A stretch of 64,000 bases of DNA from Aeromicrobium fastidiosum (GTDB lineage: Bacteria > Actinomycetota > Actinomycetes > Propionibacteriales > Nocardioidaceae), in contig NZ_JAGIOG010000001.1 in the NCBI RefSeq assembly GCF_017876595.1, forward strand, positions 1,984,001 to 2,048,000. The letters run 5' to 3'. Positions 6,952-15,944 of the stretch are shown piece after piece (positions within the stretch are counted from its first letter, which is position 1; every line of letters starts with the position of its first letter). The notes below the pieces were generated by a model. It did no database searches. It saw only the letters and a list, made by a program, of their open reading frames with translations, and was not told where the DNA came from. The position numbers and the translations under genes are program-made.

Positions 6952-8766
6952 TCAGTCGGTGGCGTACTGGAGGCGGGTCGCGGCCCGCTGCGCGATCGCC
7001 CGGAACTGCTCCTGCGAGATGTCGTACTGCCCGGCGGGCGTGAACGTCACCTGGGCGACGTCGGCACCACGCCGCACGATCGCCGTGCGGTAGTAGACCT
7101 TCTGGCCGCCGTCGAGCTCGAAGCCGACCCGCCACACGGTGCCGGACGCATCGGGCACCGACACCTTGCGCTTCTGGTCGATCGTGGCGGTCAGGATGTC
7201 GTCGGCACAGCCGTCGATGCGTTGCGTGACCTTCTTGACGAATGCCTTGGCCTTGTCCTCGGACGTGAAGCGTGCCGCGGTCTCGGCGACGCCGAACTCC
7301 GGCGGCAGCTCGGTGGCCTCGTAGAGCACGTAGACACGGGAGCCGGCCTTGGCCACCGAGTCGCTCGTGTAGGTGGCCTTGTCGCACGCCGTGGCCGCCG
7401 GGTTGGTCTCGGCGGAGAACTCCGTGCCGGCCCAGACCTTGTCGATCGCGGCGATGGGCGGCAGGTCGACGATGCCCAGGAAGGACGGTGCCTCCGTGGT
7501 CGGCGGCGGGTCGGACGGCAGGACCTCGATCGTGTCGGAGCACTCGCCCCCGCTGTCCTTGCACACCTTCGACACCGAGGCGTTCAGGGTCTTGGCGAAT
7601 GCCTCGATGCTGGGCCCCTCGGCGCCGTCGACCTCGTGCACGAGGGTGCTCGTGATGGTGCCCGAGTGGCTGAACCCGACCGTGAACGTGCGCTCGGGGG
7701 AGCGGTTGGACCGCAGCGACAGGATCTGGAAGTCACCGAACGGACGCTTGACGGTGTACGACGCGACGAGCTGGGTGCGGGGGTGCTCGCAGTCGGAGTA
7801 CCACTGCACGAGCCGCTGGTAGGCGGCCGTGGCGACCTTGTCGCTGCGCGAGACCTCGATCGCCTGGGCGACGCGCGCGTTGCCGATGCCGTCGGCGGTG
7901 AACGTGCGGACGAAGACCTTGAGCGGGTCCTTGTCGGCGAAGCGCTTGGTGGGGCACGTCGCATAGGGCGCGGTGTTGGCGACGTCGTCGTCGGTGCTCT
8001 CGGTCGTCCAGGTGCGGCCCGTGTCGAGCGTCGACAGCTGGGTGGGTGCCAGCAGGTTGCCGGCGTCGATCTTCTGCGCGTCGAGGACGACGTCGGGACG
8101 TTCGGCACCGATCTTCTCGCGGCGGGGCAGGTCGCTGCTGGTCGCGAGGGCGTCGCCGTCGGTGGCGACGAGGCCGCCGCCGAAGATCAGCGCGATCGCC
8201 GCGACGACGAGCAGGACGGTGTTGCGCTGGCGGCCGCGGCGGGCGGCCGTGCGGACGTCGGCCGCCTCGGGCATGTCGAGCGGGTCGGTGGCGGCCGACA
8301 GCGCGTGCATGCGGCGCTCGATCGCGTCGATGCTCTCGCCGAGCGCGGTCTCGAGGGCGGCCAGGGCGGTCGTGACGTTCTCGATGCCCTCTTCGGCGGG
8401 CAGGCCGACCTCGCGGGACGCCTCCTCGAGGTCGGTGTTGCCGAGCGTCATGAGCACGATCAGGCGGCGGTCGTCGACCGGCAGGTCGTGCAGCGCACCG
8501 AGCAGCTCGGTGTCGCCGTCCTCCTCGTGACGTCGCCGCAGAGGGTGCGCGGTGCGGCTGAGGGCCGTGATCTTCCAGGCCTCGTTGCGGACGTACGACA
8601 GCGGGCGGCGGTCGCGGATCTTGGACCAGTCGCGCCAGGCCCGGCGATAGGCGTCGACCGTCGACTCGAACGCGACCTGTCGATCGCCGCACAGCGCGTA
8701 CGTCACCTGCACGGCATCGGAGAAGGTCGAGGAGTAGAAGCTGTTGAACTCGTCGACGCGGGTCAT
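6952..8766 (-). CDS. Sigma-factor-like protein fused to a membrane anchor and duplicated outer domain
   Basis: 604 residues with three parts. Residues 8-70 resemble region 2 of ECF (SigE-type) sigma factors (FYSSTFSDAVQVTYALCGD, then DRRPLSYVRNEAWKI). Residues 88-140 resemble region 4 (LHDLPVDDRRLIVLMTLG, then LEEASREVGLP). A single hydrophobic helix at 182-202 (after RRGRQRN) puts the remaining 400 residues outside the cell. That outer part seems to be two copies of a PknH-sensor-like domain, each with paired cysteines (ATCP...SDCEHP and TACDK...DGCADD), joined by a PPPTTEAPS linker. It is not a standard sigma/anti-sigma pair: no separate anti-sigma gene is present. It may be a self-tethered sigma factor or a DNA-binding one-component sensor. 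Start ATG 8766 has GGAGG 5-9 bases upstream in the complement. Divergent from DUF6350. Confidence 0.7.
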   Translation of the reverse strand: MTRVDEFNSFYSSTFSDAVQVTYALCGDRQVAFESTVDAYRRAWRDWSKIRDRRPLSYVRNEAWKITALSRTAHPLRRRHEEDGDTELLGALHDLPVDDRRLIVLMTLGNTDLEEASREVGLPAEEGIENVTTALAALETALGESIDAIERRMHALSAATDPLDMPEAADVRTAARRGRQRNTVLLVVAAIALIFGGGLVATDGDALATSSDLPRREKIGAERPDVVLDAQKIDAGNLLAPTQLSTLDTGRTWTTESTDDDVANTAPYATCPTKRFADKDPLKVFVRTFTADGIGNARVAQAIEVSRSDKVATAAYQRLVQWYSDCEHPRTQLVASYTVKRPFGDFQILSLRSNRSPERTFTVGFSHSGTITSTLVHEVDGAEGPSIEAFAKTLNASVSKVCKDSGGECSDTIEVLPSDPPPTTEAPSFLGIVDLPPIAAIDKVWAGTEFSAETNPAATACDKATYTSDSVAKAGSRVYVLYEATELPPEFGVAETAARFTSEDKAKAFVKKVTQRIDGCADDILTATIDQKRKVSVPDASGTVWRVGFELDGGQKVYYRTAIVRRGADVAQVTFTPAGQYDISQEQFRAIAQRAATRLQYATD

Positions 8767-8833
8767 GTCCAGCCTCCTTCGACGTCCGGCGTGCCTTGGT
8801 GCAACGCGACAACCCTACTGGGAGGATGAAGCG

Positions 8834-10048
8834 GTGCCCGCCCCCGTCGAGACCTCCTACCTGCGGCCGGCGTTCCTGACGGCGGCCGTCGCCGCGGTCC
8901 TCTCGTGGGGCGTCGCCGCGCTGGTCGTCCTGGTCGCCCGCGGCGCCGCGGGCGTCGAGGTCGGCCCGCTGGCCCGCACCGCGACCCGCGCGTGGCTGGT
9001 GTCGCTCGGCTCCGGCATCGACGCGGGTCCGGTCTCGATCGGCCTGGTGCCTCTCGGTGCGATGGTGCTGTGCATCGCGCTGGTGTCACGTGCGGCGGTC
9101 TGGGTCGTGGCCGACCCGCTCGACGAGCTGGCCGCCTTCGCGGCGGCCTCGGCAGGTGCCTACGGCGTGATTGCCGCGATCGCCGCGACCGTGACCAACG
9201 TCGGCGACGTCCACACCTCGGTCGTGCGGTCGGCGGCCGCGGGGTTCGTCGTCGGGGGGCTGGGGGCCGTGTGGGGCGTCATCCAGCGACACGGCGAGGC
9301 CGACCGCTGGTGGTTCACGGCGTCCGACGACGTGCGGGCCGTCGTGCGCGCCGCGGTGCCGGGCGCCGTGCTCGTCCTGGCCGCCGCTGCGGTGATCGTG
9401 GTCGTGCTGCTGGTCACCAACGTCGAACAGGCCGGTGACCTGTGGGCACTGCTCGACCCCGGCATCGGTGGCGGGCTGGCCCTGGCGATCGGCTCGGTCC
9501 TGGCCGTCCCGACGTTGGTCCTGTGGACCACCTCGGCGCTGCTGGGCCCGGGGTTCGCGATCGGCACCAGCACCTCGGTCGACCTGACGGGCTCGCAGCT
9601 CGGGCAGGTGCCGGGCTTCCCGCTGCTGGCGGCCCTGCCGTCCCCGGGGGAGTTCCCGCAGTGGGTGTTCGTGCTGGGTCTCGTGCCCCTGGCGGGTGGA
9701 GTCGTCAGCGGCTGGCGGCTCGACCCGGGTGCGCGGCAGACCCTGCTGGAGCGGACCGGCCTCGGCGCGGCCGCCGGAGCCGTGGCCGGGGTGGCTCTCG
9801 GCGTCGCCGTGGGGCTGTCGGGCGGCGCGATCGGGCCGGGACGCCTGTCCGACGCGGGACCGCCCCTGCTGACCCCGTTGCTGGTGGCCGTGCCGGTCAT
9901 GGCGCTGGGCGGTGCCCTGGGTGCGGTGCTGTCCAACTATCGTTGGGCCCGTGCCTCCCGCCCCTCGGACACCAGCGCGCCTGGTCGTCCTCGTCTCTGG
10001 AAGCGGCACCAATCTGCAGGCGCTGATCGACGCGTCGGCGACAGCTGA
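8834..10048 (+). CDS. DUF6350 integral membrane protein
   Basis: 404 residues with about ten hydrophobic segments, ending in a basic tail. The family is uncharacterised, confined to actinobacteria, and regularly found directly before purN. The GTG at 8834 is chosen because GGAGG lies 8 bases upstream and the first membrane helix begins soon after (FLTAAVAAVLSWGVAALV). Its last 98 bases overlap purN in another frame, so its final 32 residues (from about YRWARASRP) are encoded by the bases that also give the PurN N-terminus. Function unknown. Translational coupling to purN is inferred. Confidence 0.85.
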   Translation: MPAPVETSYLRPAFLTAAVAAVLSWGVAALVVLVARGAAGVEVGPLARTATRAWLVSLGSGIDAGPVSIGLVPLGAMVLCIALVSRAAVWVVADPLDELAAFAAASAGAYGVIAAIAATVTNVGDVHTSVVRSAAAGFVVGGLGAVWGVIQRHGEADRWWFTASDDVRAVVRAAVPGAVLVLAAAAVIVVVLLVTNVEQAGDLWALLDPGIGGGLALAIGSVLAVPTLVLWTTSALLGPGFAIGTSTSVDLTGSQLGQVPGFPLLAALPSPGEFPQWVFVLGLVPLAGGVVSGWRLDPGARQTLLERTGLGAAAGAVAGVALGVAVGLSGGAIGPGRLSDAGPPLLTPLLVAVPVMALGGALGAVLSNYRWARASRPSDTSAPGRPRLWKRHQSAGADRRVGDS

Positions 10049-10604
10049 CTACGGCGTCGACATCGTCGCGGTCGGGGCCGATCGCGACGGCATCGAGGGC
10101 CTGGCCCGCGCGGAGCGCCACGGCATCGAGACCTTCGTGCTGCGCACGGCCGAGTTCGACGACCGGGCGGCCTGGGACATCGCGCTGGCCGAGAAGGTCG
10201 CGTCGTACGATCCCGGCCTCGTGGTGCTGGCCGGGTTCATGAAGCTGACGGGGCCCGCGTTCCTGGCGCTGTTCGGCGGCCGCACCCTCAACACCCACCC
10301 TGCCCTCTCGCCGGCCTTCCCCGGCATGCACGGCCCGCGCGACGCCCTCGCCTACGGCGTCAAGATCACGGGGGCCACGCTGTTCGTGGTCGACGAGGGC
10401 GTCGACACCGGCCCCATCGTCGCCCAGGTGCCGGTGCCCGTGCTCGAGGACGACGACGAGTCGTCGCTGCACGAGCGCATCAAGACCAGCGAGCGGGCCA
10501 TGCTGGTCGAGTGGGTCGGCACCCTCGCCCGCCACGACTTCCATCTCGACGACCGGGCCGTTCGGCTCGGTGCCACGCCCACGACCAAGGATCCGCATGA
10601 CTGA
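9951..10604 (+). CDS. purN: Phosphoribosylglycinamide formyltransferase
   Basis: Purine biosynthesis step 3: transfers formyl from 10-formyl-THF to GAR. 217 residues. [14 protein letters not shown] is the phosphate-binding start. [15 protein letters not shown] holds the catalytic Asn and His, and the family Asp lies in DEGVDTGPI. The GTG at 9951 lies inside the DUF6350 reading frame; later starts would remove the GSGTNLQ loop, so the overlap is real. Its stop overlaps purH by 8 bases, giving a purN-purH operon. Confidence 0.95.
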   Translation: MPPAPRTPARLVVLVSGSGTNLQALIDASATADYGVDIVAVGADRDGIEGLARAERHGIETFVLRTAEFDDRAAWDIALAEKVASYDPGLVVLAGFMKLTGPAFLALFGGRTLNTHPALSPAFPGMHGPRDALAYGVKITGATLFVVDEGVDTGPIVAQVPVPVLEDDDESSLHERIKTSERAMLVEWVGTLARHDFHLDDRAVRLGATPTTKDPHD

Positions 10605-12156
10605 CGCCACGAACACCCGCCCGCTCCAGCGCGCGCTCGTCTCGGTGTACGACAAGTCCGGGCTCGACGAGCTCGCACGTGCGCTGCACGCGGCGGGCGT
10701 CTCGATCGTCTCGACCGGCTCGACGGCCAAGACCATCGAGGCGGCGGGAGTCCCCGTCACCCCCGTCGAACAGCTCACCGGATTCCCCGAGTGCCTCGAC
10801 GGCCGGGTCAAGACGCTGCACCCGCGCGTGCACGCCGGCATCCTGGCCGATCTGCGCCTCGACGACCACGTCGCCCAGCTCGCCGATCTCGAGATCGAGC
10901 CGTTCGACCTCGTGATCGTCAACCTGTACCCCTTCGTCGAGACCGTGGCCTCCGGCGCCACGCCCGGCGAGATCGTCGAGCAGATCGACATCGGCGGCCC
11001 GTCGATGGTGCGCGCGGCGGCCAAGAACCACCCCAGCGTGGCGGTCGTGACGTCGACGGCCCAGTACGCGGACGTCACGGCGGCGCTCGCCGGCGGGGGC
11101 TTCACGCTGCAGCAGCGCAAGCAGCTCGCGGCGGCGGCCTTCGCCCACACCGCGGCGTACGACGTCGCGGTCGCGTCCTGGTTCGCGGGCGACTACGCGG
11201 GCGACGGCGGCTGGCCGGAGTTCGGCGGCGCGACGTACACGCGTCAGGCCGTCCTGCGCTACGGCGAGAACCCGCACCAGGAGGCCGCGCTCTACACCGA
11301 CGGCACGGGTGGTCTCGCGGCCGCCGAGCAGCTGCACGGCAAGGAGATGTCGTACAACAACTACGTCGACACCGATGCCGCGCGCCGCGCCGCGTACGAC
11401 TTCGACCGGCCGGCGGTCGCGATCATCAAGCACGCCAACCCCTGCGGCATCGCGGTGGGTGCCGACGTGGCCGAGGCCCACGCGCGGGCCCACGCCTGCG
11501 ACCCCGTCTCGGCGTTCGGTGGCGTCATCGCGACCAACCGTCCCGTCAGCGTCGCGATGGCCGAGCAGGTCGCCGAGGTCTTCACCGAGGTCATCGTCGC
11601 CCCCGACTACGAGCCCGGTGCCGTCGAGGTGCTGCAGGGCAAGAAGAACATCCGCATCCTGCGCTGCGACGCCGACGCCGAGCCCGTGGGCCTCGAGTTC
11701 CGCCGCATCTCCGGCGGCGAGCTGGCCCAGCAGCGCGACCACGTCGACGCCGAGGGCGACGAGCCCACGACCTGGACCCTCGCCGCGGGCGACGCGGCCG
11801 ACGAGGCGACGCTGGCCGACCTGGCCTTCGCCTGGACGGCGACGCGTGCGGTCAAGTCGAACGCGATCCTGCTGGCCAAGGACGGCGCGTCCGTCGGCGT
11901 CGGCATGGGTCAGGTCAACCGGGTCGACTCGTGCCGGCTCGCGGTCGAGCGCGCCGGTGCCGAGCGGGCGACGGGATCGGTCGCGGCCTCCGACGCGTTC
12001 TTCCCGTTCTCGGACGGTCTGCAGGTCCTGCTCGACGCCGGCGTCACTGCCGTCGTGCAGCCCGGCGGGTCCGTGCGCGACGACGAGTCGATCGCGGCGG
12101 CGAAGGCTGCCGGCGTGACGATGTACTTCACCGGCACCCGGCACTTCTTCCACTGA
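10597..12156 (+). CDS. purH: AICAR formyltransferase / IMP cyclohydrolase
   Basis: Bifunctional enzyme for the last two steps to IMP. 519 residues: the N-terminal IMP cyclohydrolase (MGS-like fold; [44 protein letters not shown]) and the C-terminal formyltransferase ([43 protein letters not shown]). Start ATG 10597 overlaps the purN stop. A GC hairpin 13 bases past the stop ends the operon. Confidence 0.97.
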   Translation: MTDATNTRPLQRALVSVYDKSGLDELARALHAAGVSIVSTGSTAKTIEAAGVPVTPVEQLTGFPECLDGRVKTLHPRVHAGILADLRLDDHVAQLADLEIEPFDLVIVNLYPFVETVASGATPGEIVEQIDIGGPSMVRAAAKNHPSVAVVTSTAQYADVTAALAGGGFTLQQRKQLAAAAFAHTAAYDVAVASWFAGDYAGDGGWPEFGGATYTRQAVLRYGENPHQEAALYTDGTGGLAAAEQLHGKEMSYNNYVDTDAARRAAYDFDRPAVAIIKHANPCGIAVGADVAEAHARAHACDPVSAFGGVIATNRPVSVAMAEQVAEVFTEVIVAPDYEPGAVEVLQGKKNIRILRCDADAEPVGLEFRRISGGELAQQRDHVDAEGDEPTTWTLAAGDAADEATLADLAFAWTATRAVKSNAILLAKDGASVGVGMGQVNRVDSCRLAVERAGAERATGSVAASDAFFPFSDGLQVLLDAGVTAVVQPGGSVRDDESIAAAKAAGVTMYFTGTRHFFH

Positions 12157-12168
12157 CCGGTCGCCGGG

Positions 12169-12192
12169 CCGGGGTCGTGAGCACGATCCCGG
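12169..12192 (+). terminator. purH terminator
   Basis: 11-base arms (12169-12179 and 12182-12192) with one G-T wobble, 13 bases after the purH stop and before the convergent YbaK remnant. Confidence 0.55.
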
Positions 12193-12196
12193 AAGG

Positions 12197-12472
12197 CTAG
12201 ACCGGCATGCCGAGCTCGTCGAGCACCTGGACGCCCGGCACGAGGGTCAGCGCCCCGCCGGGCAGCACGAGCTTCGACCGGCGCAGCCCGCTGCCCACGA
12301 CGAGCCAGGGCTGCTCGGTCACGGCACGGTCGACGAGGACGGGCCAGGATGCCGGCAGCCCGACGGGGGTGATGCCGCCGTGCTCCATCCCGGTCTCGCC
12401 GACGGTCCAGTCGTGGGGCGCGAACGAGCACTTGCGGACGTCGAGCGTGCGCCCGCGGTCATGACGCCGCCG
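12197..12472 (-). pseudogene. Remnant of a YbaK/ProX-type aminoacyl-tRNA deacylase
   Basis: In one minus-strand frame, the bases from about 12464 to the stop at 12197 encode RGRTLDVRKCSFAP, GMEHGGITPVGLP, VLVDRAV, VVGSGLRRSKLVLPG. This is the C-terminal half of the YbaK/aminoacyl-tRNA deacylase family. The first 80 or so residues of the family are missing: the frame meets a stop within the end of the TetR gene and has no start codon before the homology. The ATG that overlaps the TetR stop (ATGA) is in a different frame, so a frameshift plus deletion is likely. The deacylase is an editing enzyme, dispensable in many bacteria. A short peptide from ATG 12388 is possible but would lack half the fold. 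Confidence 0.65.
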
Positions 12473-13106
12473 GCTTCAGCCCGGACAGCGCGGTCGTGAC
12501 GGCCTCGGGGCCGATGGCGTGGGCAGCGACGACGCCGCGGATCGCCGTGCTGAGGAACCGGGCCTCGGTCTCCTCGGGGTAGACGCCCGACTGGCGGCGC
12601 AGGGCGGTGCCGGCGATCAGGGCGACGACCGCGGCGGCCACCTCGTCGCTGCCCTCGACCCCGACCTTGGTCAGGACGACGGTGGCCAGTCGCTCCAGCG
12701 ACCGCAGCGCGTCGCCTGCCACGTCGCAGAGACGGGGATCGCGCGCGGTGGCCAGGAAGATCGACAGGTGGAGCGCCGCGACCTCGGGTCCACGGCGCTC
12801 GAACACCCGGGCGATGAAGTCGGCCGCCTGGTCGAGGCTCACGTCGGCGCTCATGTCGACGGCCGACAGGGCGTCGAGCTCGCTGCTCCACTTGCGCACA
12901 TGGGCGCCGAGCGCCTCGCGGATCAGCTCGTCGATCGACTCGAAGTAGTACGTGGTGGTGGCCGAGGGCAGACCCGCGCGGGCCGCCACGGCACGGTGGG
13001 TGATGGCTCGTGCGCCCCCGTCGGCGAACAGGTCGATCGCCGCCGCGAGCAGCTCGTCGCGGCGCAGGCGGCTCCGCTCCTGGGACAGCTGTGCGCGGGT
13101 GACCAT
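12459..13106 (-). CDS. TetR-family transcriptional regulator
   Basis: 215 residues. The N-terminal TetR DNA-binding domain is clear: [41 protein letters not shown] holds helix-turn-helix and the terminal Tyr-Phe, followed by the all-helical ligand-binding and dimer domain. ATG 13106 is chosen over the upstream in-frame ATG 13154 because GGAGGG sits just before it and the domain begins at once. The downstream YbaK remnant may have been its operon partner (ATGA junction). It is divergent from folD across 115 bases, which contain CCGATCGG and a GGCC-N4-GGCC repeat, but no convincing operator. Ligand unknown. Confidence 0.9.
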   Translation of the reverse strand: MVTRAQLSQERSRLRRDELLAAAIDLFADGGARAITHRAVAARAGLPSATTTYYFESIDELIREALGAHVRKWSSELDALSAVDMSADVSLDQAADFIARVFERRGPEVAALHLSIFLATARDPRLCDVAGDALRSLERLATVVLTKVGVEGSDEVAAAVVALIAGTALRRQSGVYPEETEARFLSTAIRGVVAAHAIGPEAVTTALSGLKPAAS

Positions 13107-13221
13107 GAACCCTCCGTCGTGTCGTCGTCCGTACCGATCGGGCCTGGTGGCCAAGCGCCCCCCGCCGGAAGTCTATGCGCCTGTGGCAGGGCGACTCCGG
13201 GGACGTGAAAGACTCGGCACC

Positions 13222-14073
13222 GTGACTGCGCAGATCCTCGACGGCAAGGCGGCTGCGGCCGCGATCAAGGGCGAGCTCCGCGAGCGGGTGACCGCACTGC
13301 GCGAGCGCGGGATCGTCCCCGGCCTCGGCACGATCCTGGTCGGCAGCGATCCCGGCAGCCAGTGGTACGTCGCGGGCAAGCACCGCGACTGCGCCGAGGT
13401 CGGCATCGAGTCGATCCGCGTCGACCTGCCTGAGACGGCCACGCAGGCCGAGGTCGAGGCGGCGATCGACCAGCTCAACGCCGACCCCTCGTGCACGGGC
13501 TACATCCTGCAGCTGCCGCTGCCCAAGGGCCTCGACGAGAACGCGGCGATCGGTCGCATCGACCCGCTCAAGGACGCCGACGGCCTGCACCCGACCAACC
13601 TCGGCTGGCTCGTGCTGGGCCGGGAGGCACCGCTGCCCTGCACGCCCCGCGGCATCATCGAGCTGCTGCGCCGCCACGACGTCCCCATCGCCGGCCAGCA
13701 CGTCGTGGTCGTGGGGCGCGGCATCACGGTCGGACGTCCGATGGGCCTGCTCCTGACCCGCCGCAGCGAGAACGCCACCGTGACCCTGTGCCACACCGGC
13801 ACGACCGACCTCGCCGCCGAGGTGCGCCGCGCTGACATCGTGATCGCCGCGGCCGGCGTGCCGGGCATCATCTCGGCCGACATGGTCAAGCCGGGTGCCG
13901 CGCTGCTCGACGTCGGTGTCAGCCGCGACGAGAACGGCATCGTCGGCGACGTCGATCCCGCCGCGCACGAGGTGGCCGGCTGGATCTCGCCCAACCCCGG
14001 GGGCGTCGGTCCCATGACGCGCGCCTTGCTGCTGGCCAACGTCGTCGACACCGCCGAGCGCCTGAACCCGTGA
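13222..14073 (+). CDS. folD: Methylene-THF dehydrogenase / methenyl-THF cyclohydrolase
   Basis: Bifunctional one-carbon enzyme making 10-formyl-THF, the donor used by PurN and PurH encoded 1-3 kb upstream. 283 residues. The catalytic Lys is in [11 protein letters not shown] (family YxxxK), followed by [14 protein letters not shown], then the NADP loop ([17 protein letters not shown]) and [12 protein letters not shown]. The GTG at 13222 is chosen because the family starts with [15 protein letters not shown]3017 follows after 10 bases. Confidence 0.96.
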   Translation: MTAQILDGKAAAAAIKGELRERVTALRERGIVPGLGTILVGSDPGSQWYVAGKHRDCAEVGIESIRVDLPETATQAEVEAAIDQLNADPSCTGYILQLPLPKGLDENAAIGRIDPLKDADGLHPTNLGWLVLGREAPLPCTPRGIIELLRRHDVPIAGQHVVVVGRGITVGRPMGLLLTRRSENATVTLCHTGTTDLAAEVRRADIVIAAAGVPGIISADMVKPGAALLDVGVSRDENGIVGDVDPAAHEVAGWISPNPGGVGPMTRALLLANVVDTAERLNP

Positions 14074-14083
14074 GGTGCCGCCG

Positions 14084-14359
14084 GTGAAGATGCCCCGCAG
14101 CCGAGGCTCGCAGTTCTACCTGGTGCAGCTCGTCGCCGTCGTCACGGGCCTCGTGCTGGTCGCGCTGGGTCAGTGGCGCGTCGGCGTCGGCGGCATCGGG
14201 GTGGCGTTCGTCGTCGGTGCCTTCGCCCGATCCGTCGTGCCGATCGACCACACGGGCATGCTGCGGGTGCGCGGCAAGGCCTTCGACATCGTGTGGATGA
14301 CAGTGCTGGGCGTCGCGCTGGTCGTGCTGCCCTTCCTCATCCCCGACCAGCCGGGCTGA
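14084..14359 (+). CDS. DUF3017 small membrane protein
   Basis: About 91 residues with two or three hydrophobic helices (LVQLVAVVTGLVLVALG, GGIGVAFVVGAFARSVVP, MTVLGVALVVLPFLIP). It matches actinobacterial DUF3017, which habitually follows folD. GTG 14084 is favoured by GAGGTG 6-11 bases upstream; GTG 14075 and ATG 14090 are possible. Function unknown; cotranscribed with folD. Confidence 0.85.
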   Translation: MKMPRSRGSQFYLVQLVAVVTGLVLVALGQWRVGVGGIGVAFVVGAFARSVVPIDHTGMLRVRGKAFDIVWMTVLGVALVVLPFLIPDQPG

Positions 14360-14386
14360 GCGCAAGAACGCCCCTTCACCGACGAA

Positions 14387-14433
14387 CGCCCCTTGAGCTT
14401 GTCGAAAGGGCCTTTCGACAAGCTCAAGGGGCG
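14387..14433. repeat. 23-base near-perfect palindrome, repeat-type element and bidirectional terminator
   Basis: Arms 14387-14409 and 14411-14433 are perfect complements around a single base, containing TTGAGCTTGTCGAAAGG and its complement. A partial extra copy of its edge (GAACGCCCCTT) lies just upstream at 14367. It separates convergent DUF3017 and mdh. The TTCGACAAGCTCA core is, from memory, a common dispersed motif in high-GC genomes. Confidence 0.75.
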
Positions 14434-14456
14434 TAGCGGCTCAGCCGGCCGAACTG

Positions 14457-15446
14457 TCAGATCAGGCCGAGCTCGGTGACGGCGTCGCGCTCCTCGACGA
14501 GCTCCTGGGCCGTCGCGTCCATCTTGGCGCGGCTGAAGTCGTCGATCTCGAGCCCCTGGACGATCTCCCAGTCACCGTTGCTGGTCGTGACGGGGAACGA
14601 GTAGATCAGGCCCTCTGGGACGCCGTACGAGCCGTCGGAGCGCACCGCCATCGACGCCCAGTCGCCCTCGGGCGTGCCGGTCAGCCACGTGCGGGCCGCG
14701 TCGATCGTGGCTGACGCCGCCGAAGCCGCGGACGACGCGCCGCGCGCCTCGATGATCGCCGCGCCGCGCTTGGCGACGGTGGGGATGAAGTCGTTCTCGA
14801 TCCACGACTGGTCGCCCACGACCTCGGCGGCGTTCTTGCCACCGATCTCGGCGTGGAAGATGTCGGGGTACTGGGTGGCCGAGTGGTTGCCCCAGATCGT
14901 CATCTTCGTGATGTCGGAGACCTTCGAACCGGTCTTGGCGGCCAGCTGCGAGATCGCCCGGTTGTGGTCGAGGCGGGTCAGGGCGGAGAACCGCTCCTGC
15001 GGGATGTCGGGAGCGTTGGTCATCGCGATCAGGGCGTTGGTGTTGGCAGGGTTGCCGGTCACGCCGATGCGGACGTCGTCGGCGGCGTGGTCGTTGAGCG
15101 CCTTGCCCTGGCCCGTGAAGATCGCACCGTTGGCCGAGAGCAGGTCACCGCGCTCCATGCCCTTGGTGCGCGGGCGAGCGCCGACCAGCAGGGCCAGGTT
15201 GACGCCGTCGAAGATGTGGTTGGGGTCGTCGCCGATCTCGACGGAGTCGAGGGTCGGGAACGCGCAGTCGTCGAGCTCCATGACGACGCCCTCGAGCGAC
15301 TTGAGCGCCGGCGTGATCTCGAGCAGCCGCAGCTGGATGGGGGTGTCGGGGCCGAGCAGGGCACCGCTGGCGAGGCGGAAGAGGAGGCTGTAGCCGATCT
15401 GGCCGGCGGCACCGGTGACGGCGACCTTGACGGGGGGTGTGCTCAC
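14457..15446 (-). CDS. mdh: Malate dehydrogenase
   Basis: NAD-dependent malate to oxaloacetate conversion (TCA cycle). 329 residues of the cytosolic-type MDH. The NAD loop is [17 protein letters not shown], the substrate arginines are in [15 protein letters not shown], the NAD/substrate region is [11 protein letters not shown], and the catalytic His is in [14 protein letters not shown] 15446 is preceded by GGAGAACAATCTC in the complement. The gene lies 42 bases downstream of the DUF692 operon on the same strand, so read-through is possible, though an own promoter (TAGTTT near 15500) could serve. Confidence 0.96.
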   Translation of the reverse strand: MSTPPVKVAVTGAAGQIGYSLLFRLASGALLGPDTPIQLRLLEITPALKSLEGVVMELDDCAFPTLDSVEIGDDPNHIFDGVNLALLVGARPRTKGMERGDLLSANGAIFTGQGKALNDHAADDVRIGVTGNPANTNALIAMTNAPDIPQERFSALTRLDHNRAISQLAAKTGSKVSDITKMTIWGNHSATQYPDIFHAEIGGKNAAEVVGDQSWIENDFIPTVAKRGAAIIEARGASSAASAASATIDAARTWLTGTPEGDWASMAVRSDGSYGVPEGLIYSFPVTTSNGDWEIVQGLEIDDFSRAKMDATAQELVEERDAVTELGLI

Positions 15447-15488
15447 GAGATTGTTCTCCTTCGGCGACGCTGCAGAAAGTGACGGGCT

Positions 15489-15944
15489 TCACTTCGAAAC
15501 TAGCGCAGACGAGGCTGGAGGACTCGCCGGGGCGACGCGCGGCCCGGCGTGCCAGACCCATGGGCCGACGGCCAGCACCCACGGACGTGCACCGGGCCGG
15601 CGGTCACGCGCCCATCGCGCCCGTCGCCGGTAGACCCGTTCGACCGACCGGATCGACGCGAGCGGCTCGGGCAGCACCCCGTCGTCGTCGGTCACGAAGT
15701 CGACGACGTCGTCATGCGCGCAGCCGCTGCGCGGGTGGCCGGCTGCCCAGCGGTCGAACCGGGCGGCGAGGTCGGTGACGTCCCGCAGGTGCGGGACCGC
15801 CTCGACGGCGTCGCTGCGGCGCTTGGTGCGCAGCACCCGCGCCGTCAGCTCCGCCGATCGCGGGTCGAAGCCGCCCGGCACCTCGCCGCGCAGCAGCGCG
15901 CCCAGGACGTCCTCCTGCCGTTGTCGCAGCGCCTCGCGGGTCAT
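15489..15944 (-). CDS. Small partner protein of the DUF692 (MNIO) enzyme
   Basis: 151 residues, soluble, Arg-rich, no membrane helix. The N-terminal half ([27 protein letters not shown], shown here in part; then [10 protein letters not shown]) follows a pattern I associate with SCO6045-like proteins encoded beside actinobacterial DUF692 genes; that recollection is not checked. The middle ([26 protein letters not shown]) is helical, and the C-terminus is a low-complexity Arg/Pro/Ala tail. The start ATG overlaps the DUF692 stop in an ATGA, so the two are translationally coupled. MNIO enzymes typically need a small partner that binds the substrate leader; that role is inferred here from position. 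Confidence 0.65.
   Translation of the reverse strand: MTREALRQRQEDVLGALLRGEVPGGFDPRSAELTARVLRTKRRSDAVEAVPHLRDVTDLAARFDRWAAGHPRSGCAHDDVVDFVTDDDGVLPEPLASIRSVERVYRRRARWARDRRPGARPWVLAVGPWVWHAGPRVAPASPPASSALVSK

Noticed and set aside
12319..13968. A 549-residue minus-strand open frame running through TetR and folD
   Set aside because: It only joins shadow frames of both genes and the YbaK remnant; the real reading frames are clear.
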